From positions 16,739,777-16,803,776 of the forward strand of contig NC_060896.1 in assembly GCF_014805685.1 (NCBI RefSeq): DNA of 64,000 nucleotides. The letters are read 5' to 3'. Positions 31,161 to 41,477 of the stretch are shown one piece after another. The first letter of the stretch is position 1. The number at the start of each line of letters is the position of its first letter. A model generated the notes under the pieces. The model was not told the DNA's origin. It worked only from the letters and a program-made list of their open reading frames with translations, and searched no databases. Source of the stretch: Silurus meridionalis. Lineage: Eukaryota; Chordata; Actinopteri; Siluriformes; Siluridae. The position numbers were made by a program, and so were the translations under genes.

Positions 31161-33232
31161 AGAAGAAGAGGAGGAATGTAAGGATTGAAAGAAGAATAAG
31201 ATGGTGGAAACTGAAGGAGGAAGAGTGTAGTGTGAGGTTCAGGGAAGAGGTCAGACAGGGGCTCGGTGGTGGTGAAGAGGTGGTGGATGATTGGGGAACT
31301 ACTGCAGGAGTGATGAGGAGGCAGCTAGAAAAGTACTTGGTGTGACATCTGGAAATAGAAAGCAAGACAAGGAGACGTGGTGGTGGAATGAGGAAGTGCA
31401 GGAGAGCATTAGGGGAAAGAGGTTGGCAAAACAGAAGTGGGATCGACAGAGTGATGAGAAAAGTAGGCAGGAGTACAAGGAGATGCGGCAGCAGGTAAAA
31501 GGGATGTGGCGAAAGCCAAGAAAAAGGCATATGAGGAGCTGTATAAGAGGTTGGACACTAAGGAAGGAGAAAAGGAGTTATACCGATTGGCCAGGCAGAG
31601 GGACCGAGCTGGGAAGGATGTACTGCAAGTTAGAGCAATAAAGGATGGAGAGGAAATGTGTTGACTAGTGAGGAGAGTGTGTTGAGAAGGTGGAGGGAGT
31701 ATTTTGAGCAGCTGATGAATGAGGAAAATCACAGAGAGAGAAGGTTGGAGGATGTGGAGTTGGTGAAGCAGGATGTAGATAGGATTAGTAAGGAGGAAGT
31801 GAGAGCAGCGATTAAGAGGATGAAGAATGGAAAGTCGGTTGGACCAGATGACATACCGGTAGAGGCGTGAGATGTTTAGGAGAGATGGCAGTGGAGTTTT
31901 TAACCAGATTGTTTAACAGGATTCTGGAAGGGAGAGGATGCCTGAGGAATGGAGAAGGAGTGTGCTGGTACCGATCTTTAAGCATAAGGAGATGTGCAGA
32001 CCTGCAGTAACTACAGGGGAATTAAGTTGATCAGTCACACCATGAAGTTATGGGAAAGAGTAGTGGAAGCCAGGCTGAGAGAAGAGGTGACCATCTGTGA
32101 GCAACAGTATGGTTTCATGCCGAGGAAGAGCACCACAGATGCCTTATTTGCTTTGAGGATGTTGATGGAGAAGTATAGAGAAGGACAGAAGGAATTGCAT
32201 TGTGTATTTGTGGATTTAGAGAAAGCGACGACAGAGTGCCAAGAGAGGAGTTGTGGTATTGTATGAGGAAGTCAGGTGTGTCAGAGAAGTATGTAAGGGT
32301 GGTGCAGGACATGTATGAGGACAGTGTGACGGCAGTGAAGTGTGCAGTAGGTACGACAGACTGGTTCAGAGTGAAGGTTGGACTGCATCAAGGATCGGCC
32401 CTGAGCCCTTTCCTGTTTGCAGTGGTGATGGACAGGTTGACGGACGAGGTCAGACAGGAGTCTCCTGGACTATGATGTTTGCAGATGATATTGTGATTTG
32501 TGGTGAGAGTAGAGAGCAGGTTGAGAAGAGCCTGGAGAGGTGGAGATATGCGCTGGAGAGAAGGGGAATGAAAGTCAGTAGGAGTAAGACAGAGTACATG
32601 TGTGTGAATGAGAGGAGGGCAGTGGAGTGATGCGGTTGCAGGGAGAAGAGGTGGAGAAGGTGGAGGAGTTCAGGTACCTGGGGTCAACAGTGCAAAGTAA
32701 TGGAGAGTGTGTTAGAGAAGTAAAGAAAAGAGTGCAGGCAGGGTGGAGTGGGTGGAGAAGAGTGACAGGAGTGATTTGTGATAGTAGGGTATCTGCAAGA
32801 ATGAAAGGGAAAGTTTATAGGACTGTGGTGAGACCTGCGATGTTGTATGGATTAGAGACAGTGGCATTGAGTAAAAGGCAGGAGGCAGAGCTGGAGGTAG
32901 CAGAGCTGAAGATGTTAAGGTTTTCGTTGGGAGTGACGAGGATGGACAAGATTAGAAATGAGTTTATTAGAGGGACAGCACATGTAGGATGTTTTGGTGA
33001 CAAGGTGAGGGAGGCGAGATTGAGATGGTTTGGACATGTGCAGAGAAGGGACATGAATTATATTGGTAGAAGAATGCTGAAGATGGAGCCACCAGGTAGG
33101 AGGAAAAGAGGAAGGCCAAGGAGGAGGTTCATGGATGTGGTGAGGGAAGACATGCAGGTAGTTGGTGTGAAAGAGGCAGATGTAGAGGACAGGGTGGTAT
33201 GGAGACGGATGATCCGCTGTGGCGACCCCTAA
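31161..33232 (+). pseudogene. RTE reverse transcriptase and C-terminal region
   Basis: Pieces in order: a basic linker (31130-31640); the KNGKSVGPDDIPVEA fingers motif (31830-31867); NYRGIKLISHTMKLWERVVE and QQYGFMPRKSTTDALFAL (32000-32160); then FVDLEKA, where the usual A-Y-D of motif A is lost at a frameshift near 32225. [18 protein letters not shown] is motif B and [12 protein letters not shown] is motif C with both aspartates intact (32472-32500). Next come [12 protein letters not shown] and EFRYLGSTVQSNG. The last frame, 32627-33232, contains LYGLETVALSKRQ and ends WFGHVQRRD...IRCGDP. This enzyme copies element RNA at the nicked target. Several single-base indels inactivate it. Confidence 0.9.
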
Positions 33233-33275
33233 TGGGAGCAGCCGAAAGAAGAAGAAGAAGAAGAAGAAGAAGAAG

Positions 33276-35225
33276 ATAAATGTGTGTTTGAGTTTAGATT
33301 TGTAGGAGCCCAGTAACACACAGTTGAGTGAGTATGTTCGTTTAAGTTTCAGTTCAGTTCTGTGTGTTGAGGAGCCTGATGGCATAAGGGAAAAAACTGT
33401 TGCACAGTCTGGATGTGAGGGCCCAAATGCAGCGAATGACTTACCTGATGGTAAGAGAGTAAAGAGTGTGTGTGAGGGGTGTGTGGGGTTGGCCACAATG
33501 CCGTTGTTTTTGTGGATGCAGTGTGTGGTGTCAATGTCCATGATAGAGAAAAAAGAGACTCTTGTCTTGTGATCCGAGATGGTGCAGTTCCCAAACCAGG
33601 CAGTGATGCAGCTGCTGAGGATGCTTTCAATGGTCTCTCTGCAGAACATGGTCAGGATGGGGGAGGGAAATGGGCTCAGACTTTTCTGAAAGTAAAGACG
33701 CTGCTGGGTTTTGTTGCTGATGAAGCCAGTGTTGAGTGACCAGGTAAAGTTCTCCACAAGATGAACACCAAGGAATTTGGTGCCTTTGACAATCTTTACA
33801 AAGGATCCATCAATGATCAGTGGAGGATTGCCTCTCTTTGCTCTTCTAAAGTCAACAACCATCTCTTCAGTTTTGTCAACATTCAGAGACAGGTGCAGGT
33901 TCTTGGCTCTACACCAGTAGAGTAAGCCGTGGCAACTGTGGCAAGGAAAAACTCCCCTAGATGTTATAAGGAAGAAACCTTGAGAGGAACCAGACTCAAA
34001 AGGGGAACCCATCCTCATTTGGTGGTGTCATCGGTGAACTTAATAATGTGCTTTGAGCTGTGCATTGCTACACAGTCGTGAGTCAGCCAAGTGAAGAGCA
34101 GTGGGCTGAGCACACAGCCCTGAGGGGCCCCAGTGTTCAGTGTGGTGCTGCTGGAGATGCTGTTCTTGATCTGGACTGACTAAGGTCTCCCAGAAAGTCT
34201 TGGATCCAGTTGCATAGTGTTCAGGCCGAGTAGGCTTAGATTCTTTATTAGGGGCTGAGGTATGATCATTGTGTTGAATGCTGAACTAAAGTCTAAAAAA
34301 CAGAATTTGTAAGTATGTGTCCTTATTGTCCAGCTGGTTGAAGGCCAGGTGGAAAGGCCATGGTGATACCATTGTCCACTGAACAGTTTGGATGATCTGC
34401 GAACTGCATGGGGTCTAGTCAGGGTGGTAGCTGGGTCTTGATGTGACTCATGATGAGTCTTTCGAAGCACTTTCTTTACAATTTGTTAGCGTGACGATAG
34501 TGACGATAGTCATTTAGACAGGAGCCTATAGACTTCTTTGGCACGGGAATGATGGGCATTGTCTCAAGGCACGTAGTAACAACTGTGCTTATGTATGTAA
34601 GTATCTGTCCTGCTGTTCAGGAAGATGATTAAGATGTCAGCAAAGACATTTTCTAGCTTTTCTGCACATTCCCTGAGCACTCTGCCAGGAATGATGTCTG
34701 GTCCAGCAGACTTCCGTTAACTCTGCATAGAGTTTTCCTCACTTCTGCTGTGGTTAGACAGAGCACCTGGTCGTTTGGTAGGAGGAGTGGTCTTTTTTGC
34801 TGCCACATTGTTCTGCACCTCAAACCGGGCATAGAAGTCAGTCAGTGTATCTGGAAAAGAGGAGTCATGATCACAAGCAGGTTAAGTGGAAAATGGATTG
34901 TCTTGGCATGTGCACGCTTCGCCTGTCTAATGGCACAGGACAGTTTGGCCCTTGCTGATATTAAGGCCATCTTGTTCCCTGCTCTGAAGTCAGAGTCTCT
35001 AGCCTTTAGTAGAGCGTTCACTTCTGCCAAGGTAGGGGTGGGGATTTGACAGGTAAACACTTGGGATGTTTGTATAAACAACATCCAGTTTGTTTCCCCT
35101 CTTGCAAAGTCCACATTCTGATAACAATTAGGGAGCACAATCCTGAGATTTGTATGACTGAAATCTCCAGCAACAATAAAAAGTCCAAAACGGTGTTTTC
35201 TGCATTCCGCTAATAGGCCTGTATA
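33276..35225 (-). pseudogene. CR1/L2-like LINE copy 3, coding part
   Basis: Continues the LINE beyond the RTE insertion. On the minus strand from about 35225: a worn endonuclease end (35220-35050), then [20 protein letters not shown] (about 35030). The RT region follows, with the reverse-encoded [12 protein letters not shown] site near 34700 and FLDFSSAFNT near 34300 (motif A aspartate intact). From 34018 come [36 protein letters not shown] and [21 protein letters not shown] foreign piece of L2 3' UTR interrupts at about 33940-34020, where the FADD motif would be. Frames are broken in many places. Confidence 0.85.
33940..34020 (-). mobile_element. L2 3' UTR fragment nested in the CR1-like LINE
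   Basis: Contains TGTGGCAAGGAAAAACTCCC, AAGAAACCTTGAGAGGAACC and AACCCATCCTCATTTGG, the same block as 56990-57075. The surrounding LINE matches its relatives on both sides. Confidence 0.78.
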
Positions 35226-35331
35226 GTACCGTCTCTAGGTTACATATGTAACCCTAGTCCCCTGAGGGAACAAGACGCTGCATCACAAAAATCTACACTG
35301 GTATGCAAGATTACAAACTTAATATACACAC
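35226..35331 (-). mobile_element. Repeat debris and L2 tail fragment
   Basis: A perfect 16-bp palindrome GGTTACATATGTAACC (35237-35252) precedes CCCTGAGGGAACAAGACGCT, similar in reverse to 24065-24100. Bases 35290-35331 (TCTACACTGGTATGCAAG and following) match the L2 3' UTR at 62309-62346, so they belong to the L2 copy resumed at 36599. Confidence 0.6.
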
Positions 35332-35410
35332 CCAATTCCGAAAAAAGTTGGGACACTGTAATAATTGTAAATAAAAACAGAATGCAATGATGTGGAAGTT
35401 TCAACTAATT

Positions 35411-35577
35411 TTTTTTCAGAATACAACATAGATATCAAATGTTTAAACTGAGAAAATATATCATTTTAAGGGAAAAATAAGTTGATGCCATGAAATTTAA
35501 AATCAACTTATTTTTCCCTTAAAATGATATATTTTCTCAGTTTAAACATTTGATATCTATGTTGTATTCTGAAAAAA
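35411..35577. repeat. Long perfect palindrome, 76-bp arms
   Basis: Arms 35411-35486 and 35502-35577 are exact reverse complements around a 15-nt loop. The right arm replaces what should be unique sequence of the Tc1-like element, so it is a copied-back left arm. Confidence 0.96.
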
Positions 35578-35585
35578 GTTTAGTT

Positions 35586-35639
35586 CACACAGTGGTAAAC
35601 ATGGCATTGTCCCAACAATGCCATGTTTACCACTGTGTG
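35586..35639. repeat. Second palindrome, 25-bp arms
   Basis: Arms 35586-35610 and 35615-35639 (CACACAGTGGTAAACATGGC... and its complement) with the 4-nt loop CCCA. It sits 8 bp after the larger palindrome. Confidence 0.95.
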
Positions 35640-36598
35640 GCATCCCCTCTTCGTTTTATAACGGTCTGCAAACATCTGGGGACTGAGAAGACAAGTTGTT
35701 CAAGTTTAGGAATAGGAATGTTGTCTCATTCTTGCCTACTACAGGCTTCTAGTTGCTCAACTGCCTTAGGTCAGCTTTGTCGCATCTTCCTCTTTATGAT
35801 GCGCCAAATGTTTTCAATGGGTGAAAGATCTGGACTGCAGACTGGACATTTCAGTACCTGGATCCTTTTTCTATGCAGACATGATGTTGTTATTGATGCA
35901 GTATGTGGTCTGGCATTGTCAAGTTGGAAAATGCAAGGTCTTCTCTAAAAGAGACGACGTCTGGATGGGAGCATATGTTGTTCTATAACTTGGATATACC
36001 TTTCAGCATTGATCGTCTCTTTCCAGATGTGTAAGCTGCCCATGCCACACGCATTCATGCAACCCCATACGATCAGTGATGCAGGCTTCTGAACTGAGCG
36101 CTGATAAAAACTAGGGTTGACCTTATCCTCTTTAGTCTGGATGGCATGGTGTCCCAGTTTTCCAAAAAGAACTTTAAATTCTGATTCGTCTGACCACAGA
36201 ACAGTTTTCCACTTTGCCACAGTCCATTTTAAATGAGCCTTGGCCCAGAGAAAATGGCTGACCTATGGAGTTTTAGCCAGCAGCGGCGAATGGCACGGTG
36301 GATTGTGTTCACCGACAATGTTTTCTGGAAGTATTCCTGAGCCCATGTTGTGATTTCCATTACAGTAGCATTACTGTATGTGATGCAGTGCTGTCTAAGC
36401 GCCCGAAGATCACAGGCATCCAGTATGGTTTTCCGGCCCTTACAGAGATTGTTCCAGATTCTCTGAATCTTTGGATGATATTATGCACTGTATGATAATA
36501 ACTTCAAACTCAAATTTTCTCTGAGAAAATCCTTTCTGATATTGCTCCACTATTTTTCGCCACAGCATTGGGGGAAATAGTGATCCTCTGCCCATCTT

Positions 36599-37540
36599 CA
36601 CAAGCATGCCGAGATCCGAGCATAAGCTTTGGTATCTGATAATTGAAAGAAAAGATAAGTTAAGTGTCATCTGCAAAGCAGTGGTAAGGAAACCCATGTA
36701 AGGATATTACTTCACCAATGGAGTGGGTATAGAGGGAGAAAAGGAGGGGACCAAGTACTGAGCCTTGTGGGACACCAGTGGTGAGTCGCACAGGGCAGTT
36801 CTGGCTCCCTTCCAAGTTACCTGGTATGAGCGACCTTCCAGATAGGAAGCAAACCAGTCCCATGCTGTTCCGCGGATACCAAGGCTCTTAAGGGTATGAG
36901 GGTATCAAATGCTGCTGAAAGGTCCAGGAAGATAAGTACAGATGACAGCTTGGCTAATTGAGCAGCATGCAGTTTCTCAGAAACAGCCAAAAGGGCCGTC
37001 TCTGTGAAATGTGCCGCTTTGAACCCAAACTGGTTTGGATCATGGAGGTTGTTTTGTGAGAGATAGACAGACAGTTGGTCAAAAACAGTGCGTTCCAGAG
37101 ATTTAGCAAAGAGAGAGACGTGATACCAGTCTGTAGTTGTTGATGTCTAATAGGTCCAGAGCAGGTTTCTTTAAGTTGGGAATGACCCTTGCTAGCTTGA
37201 AGGTAGTTGGCACATAGCCATATGTTAATGACCCATTGATGATTGTGGAGATGAAGGGCAGGAGATCTTGTGTGATGGTCTGAAGCATAGTTGATGGGAT
37301 TGGATCCAGAGGACAGGTGGTGGGATTGCAAGATCTTACGAGGATCTTGTGCAGAGGCCTTGAGCTTTTCCTTGTAGAAGGCAATTTTTGCAGAAGTCAC
37401 AGCCGAAGAAAATTTCGAAAATTTCGCGAGGTCTACATCGAGTTTTGATTGTTTTCCACTTCCTCTCTGCTGATCTAAGTTCTCGTTGATTGCTGCGCAA
37501 AACTCTAAAAGTGATTGAGACAAGAAGTCTACTTGGGTTT
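36599..37540 (-). pseudogene. L2-type LINE RT fragment (family 2)
   Basis: On the minus strand, from 37523: FSSAVTSAKIAFYKEKLKAS (linker), PLDPIPSTMLQTITQDLLPF, and ARVIPNLKKPALDLLDINNY (RT fingers). Then KRPFWLFLRNC-type sequence stands where AAFDTVNH-type motif A is missing. From 36863: [34 protein letters not shown] (motif B intact) and [10 protein letters not shown] (motif C intact). It stops at the Tc1-like element. Same family as 62222-63870. Confidence 0.85.
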
Positions 37541-37604
37541 TGTAGTCAAGGGGCAGAGGAGGTCCATGGTTGAGTAATGAGATGAGAAAAAGGAGTCAGT
37601 AGCA

Positions 37605-37925
37605 TCTGACTGATGCTACTGATCCTATACAGAGGCAGTGGAGTTATCTTTCCAACAGACTAATTCAGCTTTGCTGTAACAAAGAACGGTTCAGGAAATC
37701 ATTCCTACTGTATGCCATTGCACTGTACAACGACTCACCTCTATGTAACAGATGATAATAGCAACTTATATACATATTCTATTATTTACTGTCACTTTAC
37801 GCACACATACATACACTGACAATTTGCACATTTAATTTCTTCTTTTCTTTCTTTTTGAATTGCCAGTTTGAATACTGTTTTTTTTATGTAGCATCATCTA
37901 CAATATTGTATTTCTTTATATAAGA
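37605..37925 (+). pseudogene. Rex1-type LINE C-terminus and 3' region
   Basis: Plus strand: QWSYLSNRLIQLCCNKERFR followed by KSFLLYAIALYND. This is the conserved end of Rex1/CR1-group ORF2, then a T-rich 3' region. A small inverted repeat, TCAGTAGCAT/ATGCTACTGA, lies at 37596-37622 at its boundary. Confidence 0.68.
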
Positions 37926-37937
37926 TACTGTAATGTT

Positions 37938-38959
37938 TGTACTATTGCGTATCAGCATTCTGTGATAAGCCTGCCCTCTAGTGGTGACTCATAGTGATGT
38001 ATTGAAGTTAATAGTTCAGAGTAAAAACAATGTGAGTTAACACGACTCAATTGTCTGCTGTGTATCATTCATCTGCCAGCATCCAAAACAAAATTGGCGA
38101 TGAGGTCTGGATCAACAACTACAGAAGCGTCAACAAAACTTTAATACACATGAAACAGAAAGAGAAGAATCGTGAAAAGACAGTGTGAGTCACATGTAAG
38201 TGAGAGAAGCTAATTAAAGTGTAAAGCTAAACTCCAAACGAGCAAAAATTTCAATGATTGGAACAATCGCCGCATTTGATAGCAATGCTGAGGATTGGGG
38301 AACTTATGTGGAAAGAGTGGAAGTATACCATGAGGCTAATGTCTTTGCAGATGGTAAGAAAGTGGCTGTTTTGCTGAGTGTGATGGGAGCAAAGACATAT
38401 GGACTGCTCCGTAGTTTGCTAACCACTGAAAAGCCAGCGGATAAAATGTTTCAGCAAAAGTGGACATTCTAAATGAACATTTGAACCCCAAACCCCTATT
38501 AATGCCACCCACTCCACGACTGGTCAAACACCAGCGATGATGTTCCTGAGGAATTTAAGATCTCGCTTGGACCTCATCAAACCTGATGTTCGACGAGATG
38601 TGAAAAACAAATAATTTGTGCACATAAACAATAGACAAACAAGAAACTTCCAAGTAGGACAAGAAACTTTGTTGTAGTTGGCAACATTGTTCAGGTTAAT
38701 TGTAAATGTTATGCAGCAAGTTTATAGTTATGCATTTTTTTGGTGCTTGGGTTGATTAATCTTGGGGCGGGGGGGGTTTGGGGTTATGTACTATTGGGTA
38801 TCAGCATTCTGTGATAAGCCTGCCCTCTAGTGGTGACTCATATAGTGATGTATTGTTAATATTAATAAGTAATAAGTTAATATTTCAGAGTAAAAACAAT
38901 GTGAGTTAGCAAGACTTGATTGTCTGCTGTGTATAATTTATCTCTCTGCATACACAACA
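37938..38959 (+). mobile_element. Short Gypsy-type LTR element, gag joined to integrase end
   Basis: Two similar LTRs (37938-38090 and 38787-38959) share TGTACTATTG, TATCAGCATTCTGTGATAAG and CCTGCCCTCTAGTGGTGACT. AAATTGGCGATGAGG after the 5' LTR is a primer-binding-site-like sequence, and a G-rich tract lies at 38763-38783 before the 3' LTR. Between them are a gag start (38254) and an integrase C-terminal piece (about 38505-38700). About 3-4 kb of pol is missing compared with a complete member. I could not find a clear target duplication, partly because a palindrome overlaps the right end. Confidence 0.85.
38254..38700 (+). pseudogene. Gypsy gag N-terminus fused by deletion to integrase C-terminus
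   Basis: Frame 38254-38472 starts IGTIAAFDSNAEDWGTYVER and VAVLLSVMGAKTYGLLRSL, characteristic of gag in this Gypsy lineage. After a stop, 38505-38600 reads TTGQTPAMMFLRNLRSRLDL then IKPDVRRDV. This is the integrase C-terminal motif normally several kilobases downstream, followed by a RNFQVGQ piece. The junction lies at about 38475-38505. Confidence 0.8.
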
Positions 38960-39009
38960 GATGCAATTAAATAATTGCATCTGTTGTGTATGCAGAGAGA
39001 TAAATTATA
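38932..39009. repeat. Palindrome with 38-bp arms at an LTR end
   Basis: Arms 38932-38969 and 38972-39009 are exact reverse complements around the two bases AA. The left arm is the last 28 bp of the 3' LTR plus 10 bp of flank, so the LTR end exists a second time in inverted orientation. Confidence 0.96.
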
Positions 39010-39574
39010 ATTATCAGATTCTACTCCTTTCACTTATTCGTTACTCAATTTAGATATCAATTTATACAGAATTTCCCTGACTGAAACACTGCAGGTTAGG
39101 TATATTAAATCTGAATAATTCTTATCTACACCCAGCTATTTTGGATGAGCCCCCAGATAACTGAAAATGTTTTCACAGGTTCTGAGTCTAGTTCAGTGTT
39201 CATGCTGCTGCACCACTTTTATACTGGCCAGGACAGACTGAAAGAACGTATTTGGAATTATGTAATAAAAAGATTGGTTAATAATTCAGAATATGATTTA
39301 GATTAGCCAAAATAGTTACATTCAGCTTTGATGATGTTTAGCACACTCATGGCATTCTCTCATTAGATTCAGGAAAGTAAGACCAAGAGCTACCTCTGCT
39401 GCAGAAGATAAGTTTAAACATTTTTGTTTATTAGAATTATTATAATCAGAAACTGTTTATTACAGCACCTAAGATTAGAGCCCACATAAATGCTTCTCAG
39501 AGTTCAAGTGAAAAAGACATTTCAAAATACACTGTTCAAGAGAAACAGAGAATCGACATTACATCAGTGAAAAA
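39010..39574. other. Unassigned spacer, perhaps Tc1 upstream debris
   Basis: AT-rich. The part from about 39480 (GCTTCTCAGAGTTCAAGTG) may be the weathered upstream half of the Tc1 copy that follows. No clear frame. Confidence 0.35.
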
Positions 39575-39885
39575 CTGTCCTTTGGTCTGATAAATCTGAT
39601 AGAGTTCTGGTTTTAACCGCTCTGTTTTTGACATAGAGAGGAGGATGACTGACGGCTCCTAAATGTGTGGTTTACAATGTAAAGCATGGAGAAGGTGGTG
39701 TGATTGTGTGTGGGTGCTTTGCTGGGGACACTGTTGGTGACTTGAAAAAAAAAAAGATAGCATGTTCAATCAGAATGGCTACCACATCATTTTGCAATGT
39801 CATGCCACCTCTTCTGGTGTGATTGTAGTGGGACTGCATGAATCATATGACCTGGCCACCACAATCACCAAATCTACAATAAATC
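39575..39885 (+). pseudogene. Tc1-like transposase catalytic fragment
   Basis: A broken plus-strand translation reads TVLWSDKSD (second catalytic Asp region), LTAPKCVVYNVKHGEGG and VCGCFAG. FQSEWLPHH-type sequence stands where FQQDNDPKH, with the third catalytic residue, is expected. A TATATATACACACACATACA tract follows. Heavily decayed. Confidence 0.65.
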
Positions 39886-39912
39886 TATATATATACACAC
39901 ACATACATACAT

Positions 39913-40640
39913 TGTTGGGCAATAACGCGTTTACTGTAACTTTTGACAGTAACTAATACTGTAACGCGTTGATGAAATTAATTAACTCCATTACCATATG
40001 GTGCGTTACCCGTTACTTTTTTAAATGAATTAATTTTGGCTGAAGTGTAGACTACAGTCTACCTGTTTACAGCAGCGATGCATTGGAGGATTGGAGGATG
40101 AACCACTGTAAACACGAAGAAGACGCACTGTGGGCGTGTCTCCATTTATTCAGGTCTGTGCGGCAGTAATGGCGAGTCAAGGCGAGAGCAAGACGAGTTT
40201 CTCAAAGTGGAAATATGCTCATTATTTCACTTTAGATGAGTATAAACACAAAAACTTTTTAGTCAAATGTAAGCTGTGTCTTTCTGGTTCGGGGGTCGTA
40301 TCTACTGCAATAGCAGCACCTCCAGAAACTCCATGCCTCGACGAAGCTAGAAGCTAACCCGGTGTTATGTTCTACATTGTTGATAGTTTCATACTTAAGC
40401 TGTGAAAGGAAAATTTTTAAGGGCTCAACACAACAGCTTTTATAATGCAGAAGCCACTTTAGATTTGATTCTGAAAATATTATATAGCTTGTTTAGTTAT
40501 TTATTTCAGACATTCTTGTGATATATTCAGTTTGTGCTGGTCTGACTTAAATAAAATAGTGTTTAAAAATTACTTTGTGTTTAAGTCAGTTTTGTGTTTG
40601 TATAGACCATAACGCATAAAAGGGCATTAATGGGCATTAA
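39913..40640 (+). mobile_element. hAT-superfamily deletion derivative, copy 2
   Basis: Closely similar to 2827-3625: GTTGGGCAATAACGCG start, TTTTGACAGTAACTAATACT, then the BED-half frame and a shared 3' half up to GACCATAACGCATAAAAGGG. The right about 90 bp with the terminal repeat is replaced by TA-rich sequence, so it is truncated and lacks a verifiable target duplication. Confidence 0.85.
40169..40357 (+). pseudogene. Truncated hAT transposase N-terminus with half BED finger, copy 2
   Basis: 62 residues, with SKTSFSKWKYAHYFTLDEY and KCKLCLSGS as in copy 1 (3096-3281). Most differences between the copies leave the frame open, and both stop at nearly the same place. This suggests the truncation existed in their shared parent. 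The second half of the BED finger is absent. Confidence 0.7.
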
Positions 40641-40680
40641 TATATATATATATATATAGATTATATATATATTTTATATT
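40641..40680. repeat. (TA)n-rich tract
   Basis: Imperfect TA repeat at the truncation point of hAT copy 2. Confidence 0.85.
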
Positions 40681-40910
40681 TATTTAGTTTTTTTTTTTTT
40701 TCTAACTAAATTCCAAAACAGGGTTTGCATATTATTTTTCAAATTTACATATGCACACCAAAAAAAAATAAAAGTGTTTAGATTTAATCAGTCTTATAAA
40801 TGAATTAGTCTTAATCTCTTTAAATTATTAGTGTTTTATAATATCCCTTATTACAAATCAAAATGATCAACTTTGGCCTCTTTTTACTAACACTATGCAT
40901 CTCTCTGCAG
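40681..40910. other. AT-rich DNA; candidate intron end
   Basis: No gene. The last 40 bases have the form of a vertebrate intron 3' end: TACTAAC at 40886-40892 matches the ideal branch-point sequence and CATCTCTCTGCAG the acceptor. Confidence 0.45.
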
Positions 40911-41018
40911 TGACGATCTCCACTAGTTCATTCTTCGATGGTTTGCTAATCACTGGTCTTTACACCTCTACCACTGTCCAAGCAGTACCCATGTCTCCTT
41001 CTGCTTCTTATGGATTTG
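40911..41018 (+). CDS. Candidate 108-bp internal exon of an unidentified host gene
   Basis: The interval is framed by a strong acceptor (CTCTCTGCAG, with TACTAAC 12 bases upstream of the tract end) and a near-consensus donor (TTTG|GTAAGT). In one phase it is open across both junctions and encodes [20 protein letters not shown] followed by [16 protein letters not shown]. It starts and ends in the same phase (phase 1), so it could be included or skipped without changing frame. I do not recognise the protein and see no partner exon within the window. The surrounding DNA is not an obvious transposon. It could instead be an exon of a decayed gene or of an unrecognised element. Confidence 0.42.
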
Positions 41019-41477
41019 GTAAGTCTGTAACAAAAGTTCTTGTATCTGCACAGTTTTATTCATTGTCCTATGGCTGCATTACTGGCTGATTTAAATAACC
41101 TAATGAAAGGCCAGGTATGCAGTGGTATTTATTAAATTGATTGGTAAATGTAAATGAACTGTACATAAAGCTATAAAGCAGAATAAACAATGATTTAAGG
41201 GAGTAAACTAGAAATAAGGGGGTGACATTATAAGTATGAACATTACTGTTGGTATGTGGTGGCTCCAAATTTGAATAAAGAATTGCAGAAATCCAACACA
41301 GGGGCTGCTACTATTACATAATTGTTAAGTATCAATTCAACTATGAATATATTCAGAGCAAATATCTGTTCACATTAGGAGGCTTTATTGTAACCAAATA
41401 TGAAAACATAATTTGCGTTTAACTGGTAATGGGTCCTAAACAAACACCAGTAGACATATGAAGTAGACAGAGTATGT
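41019..41477. other. Unassigned, possible intron
   Basis: Follows the donor site GTAAGTCTG. Ordinary AT-rich DNA up to the Gypsy element. Confidence 0.4.

Larger units (their letters stand above)
30364..33275 (+). mobile_element. RTE-type LINE, nearly full length
   Basis: A 2.9-kb RTE/BovB-type retrotransposon with an endonuclease, reverse transcriptase and C-terminal region in correct order. Its 3' end is CGACCCCTAATGGGAGCAGC followed by an (AAG)n tail at 33247-33275. The flanking 16-bp repeat ATAA(G/A)TGTGTGTTTGA at 30348-30363 and 33276-33291 is the target duplication with one mismatch. Related LINE copy 1 shows the undisturbed site at about 4394-4412. About nine frameshifts or stops divide the protein into pieces, so it is inactive, but it is the best-preserved LINE here. 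The 1-337 fragment and the SINE-like copy at 8744-8861 share its 3' end. Confidence 0.93.
35332..36598 (-). mobile_element. Tc1-like DNA transposon, one end lost
   Basis: The left terminus is intact: CCCAATTCCGAAAAAAGTTG followed by GGACACTGTA. The transposase lies on the minus strand: 36220-35945 contains KTVLWSDESEFKVLFG (second catalytic Asp), a SLIVWGCMNACGMG turn, and ERYIQVIEQHMLPS. Upstream (36590-36240), GLLRKIVEQ-type HTH debris is recognisable. The segment with the third residue is replaced by palindromes at 35411-35639. The other terminus is missing where L2 sequence begins at 36599. A common fish family, here inactive. Confidence 0.83.

Noticed and set aside
30985..31530. 181-codon minus-strand frame
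   Set aside because: Antisense shadow of the purine-rich RTE coding sequence.
35237..35252. Palindrome GGTTACATATGTAACC as an operator
   Set aside because: It belongs to a dispersed repeat with a related copy near 24090-24110; no gene is next to it.
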